From NCBI GenBank assembly GCA_916610825.1, contig OU744451.1, positions 14,619,905-14,683,904 of the forward strand: a stretch of DNA of 64,000 bases, given 5' to 3'. Each line of letters opens with the position of its first letter. The stretch's first letter is position 1. Under the pieces are notes generated by a model, which worked only from the letters and a program-made list of their open reading frames with translations, made no database searches and was not told where the DNA came from. This document shows positions 25,403 through 64,000 of this stretch, piece by piece. The stretch is from Haliclystus octoradiatus. Its lineage: Eukaryota; Cnidaria; Staurozoa; Stauromedusae; Haliclystidae. Both the position numbers and the translations under genes were made by a program.

Positions 25403-27300
25403 CGCTTTTCCGTCCCAGGACGAGGACACTGCGCGGTCAACAATAATCCGCCATGTTTTTTCTATCTTTTGTTAGTTCTTTTAGTTCTTTAATGTTAAGT
25501 TTTCGTTTTATTATTTGATTGTCAGTTATGTTTTTTGTGCAAATTTCAACATTCAGTGCTTTTAAATCATCATTAATTATTTTGAGCCATGTCGTTTTTG
25601 GTGCCCCCTCGTGGCTTTGGCCAGAACAGTAGTGCTTCATCGAGTGCTCGTTTGGCAGGAGTGCGTTCTGGCAAGCGTAATAAATGACCATACCATCTGA
25701 GTCGTCTGGCTTTTACTTCAAGACTCCAAGGTGACTGATAAGACATTTTATATAGTGTAGTGTTTGTGGTTTTGTCTTCCCATGTTAAGTTTAAAATTCT
25801 CCGTAACAGTTTTCTTTGAAATATATCGATTGTGTTTTCATGATTGTGTGTACAAGTCCATAACTCACAGTTATAAAAAAATATGCTTTCTACATGCGTT
25901 CTGAATATTCTCATTTTAGTTTTAGTTTCTACTTTTCTACTTTCAAATATATATTTAATTTATTGTATGAATTAATCGCTAGTATTTTCCGTCTATTTAT
26001 ATCTTTATCTGTATCTAAAAGGCTTCCTAAGTATTTACAGTTTTTCCAGTCTTCATTTTCACCTGTTCCTCGTTTTATTACATATTCTTCAGTCTTGGTA
26101 TCATTGTCTTGTAAATTATACGCTTTCAACATGTCTGGTATTCTTTTTCTAATTCTTTGGTTGTCTTCTTGATTAGTTGTTATGTAACTGATATCATCTG
26201 CATATTGTTGGTCTATTAAAATTTTATGTTGGTCTCCTATTATATATGTGTGATCATGAGCATGCGATGGATTAGTGATGTGATTACATTTTTTAAGTGC
26301 ATCAGCTAGATAGATTACAAATAAGATGGGACTGAGACAGTCACCTTGTGGTACGCCAATATTACTATTGATATTTTTTCCTATTGTTTCCTTCAATTTA
26401 ACTTTTAAAGTGACATCCTCTATTAGTATTTTCATCATATGTAGCTCATCGTTATCTAAGATTTCCTTCAATATATTGATCATATCGCATCTTCTGACTG
26501 TATCGAATGCTTTTGACATATCTAGTAATAATAATATAATTTGATAATTCTCTGAGGTAATTGCTTTTTCTGCTAGTATTTTAAAGCTGAACACTTGTTC
26601 AGTGGTACTTCTGCCTTGTTGGTATGCTGCTTGTGTCAAGGGAATCTTTTTGTTGAACTTTCCTAGACATCTTCGTAACATACAAATGGCCAGGAGCTTT
26701 CGCAGTACAGAAAGTAAAATGACAGGTCTCAGGTGAGCTACCGGGCCTGGCTTCTTGCCTGGTTTTGGCAATGGTACAAGAAGCCCTTTGATTTCTTTTG
26801 GAAACTCACCTGTAGCTGCAATTATATTAAATATGTCACTTATCTGTTGACTAATATGAGCTGGACCATGTTTTAAAAGTTCTGCGTTTAAATTATCAAT
26901 GCCTGGACTTTTTCCGTTTTTCAAGGACTTGATAGCTGATTTAACTTCTTGTGGATTGAAAGGTTCTTTCATCTTCTCTGGTTGTATTGTTGTAATATCT
27001 TTTGCTGAAGTTTTACAAAAAACTCCTTCGAAGTATTTTGTTATTATGTTTAATTGTTCATTTTTATCTGTTGTTACACCATTTTTTCCACTTACTATTA
27101 CTCGGTTATTACTATTTATGTTTTGAAGATGCTTAATAACTTGAAACATTGAAAGTTTGAAGTTTGAACATTCACGATTTTTTCCGCCATTTTTGGTTCA
27201 TGTTTTGTATCTGCACCATGATGAGGCTTTCGAATCGCATTCGACAATCGGATTGTTATGTAAATCTCTGTTTCGATGCTATTATGGTTCATCTGCATTC
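25403..27300 (-). mobile_element. RTE-like LINE, 5'-truncated, reverse transcriptase largely open
   Basis: On the minus strand an open frame from 27149 to 25929 (406 aa) carries the RT domain: SLKNGKSPGIDNLNAE, QAAYQQGRSTTEQVF, LLLDMSKAFDTV (first catalytic Asp), GVPQGDCLSPILF and QQYADD (catalytic pair). The C-terminal part continues in other frames (25914-25573 and 25691-25437) with RRLRWYGHLLRLPERTPAKR and APKTTWLKIINDDL, the usual carboxy end of RTE-type LINEs. The frame changes once near 25920 and again at a run of five Gs near 25613. The endonuclease domain is missing or reduced to a fragment upstream of 27149. The copy lies directly downstream of the CHD gene, in the same orientation, and its 3' end runs into the gap. 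The clade is by eye. Confidence 0.8.
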
Positions 27301-27890
27301 GATATTAATTTTGTCTTGAAATTTAGGTCACAGAAAAGGGCGTTGATACGAGGGTAAATTTATAGCAAATGATTACGGTATTACAGTATACCCATTCAGC
27401 ACATTCAAGTTGTGAAGAAAACACCATTCAAAAAGAGCTAGATCATATTTTCATATTTTAACATAATAAAACCAAAATGCCTACTAAATAAATACATTGT
27501 CTAAAGTATTGATAAATATCTTCATGGCTGTTTGCCGTCAGCATTAAAATCTAACAACAATTATATTTTGCCTTCCTCTTTTCATTACTTTACACAACTC
27601 ATTTATATATCTTGATAATTGTAATAATAATAAAATAATAATAATAGTAGCGACAATATAGGATAATAAATGATTCATTTTAAAACATATTCTATATTTT
27701 GTACCTTACGCATAAAATCATTATTATGACAGGCACTTTAATTAAAACAACACTACATAATAAACGATATTTCACGTTATGTGATATTCACGTTAGGTGT
27801 GTTGCTGAGCAACTAAAAATTCAAATACAACAATATACAATAACATAACCACTTTTGAGGATATCTCCCCTTTATTATATTACAAGTCTA
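27301..27890. other. Spacer between CHD stop codon and LINE
   Basis: AT-rich, no gene seen. It should contain the CHD 3' UTR and cleavage site. Confidence 0.5.
27871..27876 (-). terminator. Candidate poly(A) signal for CHD gene
   Basis: The minus strand reads AATAAA only 15 bases after the CHD stop codon. If used, the 3' UTR would be about 40 nt, very short for a CHD mRNA. Confidence 0.4.
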
Positions 27891-63032
<35,142 letters not shown>

Positions 63033-63083
63033 GAGTACGTTGTTTCATCGATCATGCTTCACGGCTAAGGTCTGGAGTGTGAC

Positions 63084-64000
63084 CTAGTAAGAGTAAAAAC
63101 AAACAATTAGGACCAGCAATGATAGACTAAATACAGCAGTATTACAAATCTAACATCATCCCTTTTCACAACATGGCCTGATTTTCACAACAATTTAAAA
63201 CACCTACAATAACAAACCACACACTTTGAACGAAGTTTAAATAAGTATACAACAGCATCTAGCAAAGTAGCATCTTCACTATCTTCCACTTTACAAATAA
63301 CTGATTACATGTAATATCTTGAACATGATAGCAAGGTCAACTGGCTTATCAGTAACAAAAAATTAGCAAATCAGTTAGTTTGTCGGTTTTAAAGAGATAC
63401 AACAAGTCAAAACAGTGAGTCCTTCGCGTTGGTATCAACGCCTCCCTCCTTCAAACAGAAACCCAAACTTGGCGCTTAAAAACATTCCGTTTCAAATAAT
63501 CACAACGACTTGTAAAAACAAACAAATAAAATTAAACTACTTGAGTTGATATAAGCTGTAAGAAAATATTTCTATACTGCTATTTAAAGTAAATGTATGT
63601 GATATTTTTATCAAATCGTATTGAATAATACCGGTAGAGAAACCGCATACTCGCGAAGGTCGTGTTTTCACTGTGCCAGCGTGTGGTTCCATTTCAAACA
63701 AGACAGATGCGTTTTCTCAGTTAGAAACAATATTTTTAAACATTGAACAAAATTAGAACCAAGCATGGATTTGTAACCTTTCTCGTCCACTCTAAATAGA
63801 CTGATTAGTATATCGATTTCAAATGTCATGTCGGACAATTAATGTAGGATTTGAAAATATTGTCGTTCCATTCCGATTGATATGAGTAACAAAAACAAAC
63901 GGCCGTGCGCTTGTAGTTGAAGGCAAACTGCAGGGACCTCAAAGTTGCACGCGAGAGATGACAAGTCAGTCATTTAATAAGATAAAAATCGGTGTCTATC
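63084..64000 (-). promoter_or_regulatory. Upstream region of CHD gene (5' UTR intron, possible first exon or promoter)
   Basis: An acceptor at 63084 shows that the transcript begins further right. The segment 63890-63960 is locally richer in GC and CpG (CGGCCGTGCGC, TTGCACGCGAG) than the surrounding AT-rich DNA, which could mark the first exon or promoter. No TATA box or donor site could be fixed. Confidence 0.3.

Noticed and set aside
24802-25492. Long open frames on both strands across the N run
   Set aside because: They exist only because unknown bases contain no stop codons.
26326-27126. Several plus-strand frames
   Set aside because: Antisense shadows of the LINE reverse transcriptase.

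Overview
The window is an AT-rich animal nuclear locus with split genes, GT-AG introns, long repeat-filled introns and one 500-base assembly gap (24903-25402). The short motif GTAGGCCTA recurs in non-coding DNA. The proteins are metazoan and fairly vertebrate-like, and I read the source as a marine invertebrate. I cannot name the phylum from the sequence alone.

Layout. Positions 1-10.8 kb hold no gene I can support: there are fold-back elements, a tRNA-like SINE head, a decayed LINE reverse transcriptase fragment, a minisatellite and a candidate terminal-inverted-repeat element. From 10792 to 21683 (+) lies a ten-exon SLC35C2 orthologue of 363 aa, a Golgi nucleotide-sugar transporter relative. 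Tail to tail with it, at 24836-22831 (-), is a three-exon C8orf82/UPF0598 gene of about 217 aa whose upstream side runs into the assembly gap. Beyond the gap, 25403-27300 (-) is a RTE-like LINE with a largely open reverse transcriptase frame.

From 63032 down to 27891 (-) is one large CHD6-9/kismet-class chromatin remodeller. I traced 34 coding exons with consistent phases (7803 nt including the stop, 2600 aa): a low-complexity N-terminus, two chromodomains, a SNF2 helicase, SANT-type regions, and an unusual His/Pro/Ser-rich end without a visible BRK domain.

The most interesting signal is in the CHD introns. Seven different introns each carry one 79-86 nt element on the sense strand of the host gene. 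Each has a closing terminal stem, C-like, D-prime and D boxes, and a nearly invariant stretch directly upstream of D-prime. That stretch is complementary over 12 nt to the conserved 28S rRNA segment AGUCUAACAUGU. This looks like an amplified intronic C/D-box snoRNA family that would methylate the 28S cytidine matching yeast 25S C663 and human 28S C1327. Human CHD8 also hosts snoRNAs, but unrelated ones.

The introns also hold a 2.1-kb CACTA-type transposon with subterminal repeats, two copies of an 854-bp terminal-inverted-repeat element, several pogo-like miniature elements and long fold-backs. I saw no tRNA gene, rRNA gene, CRISPR array or LTR/viral element that I could support.
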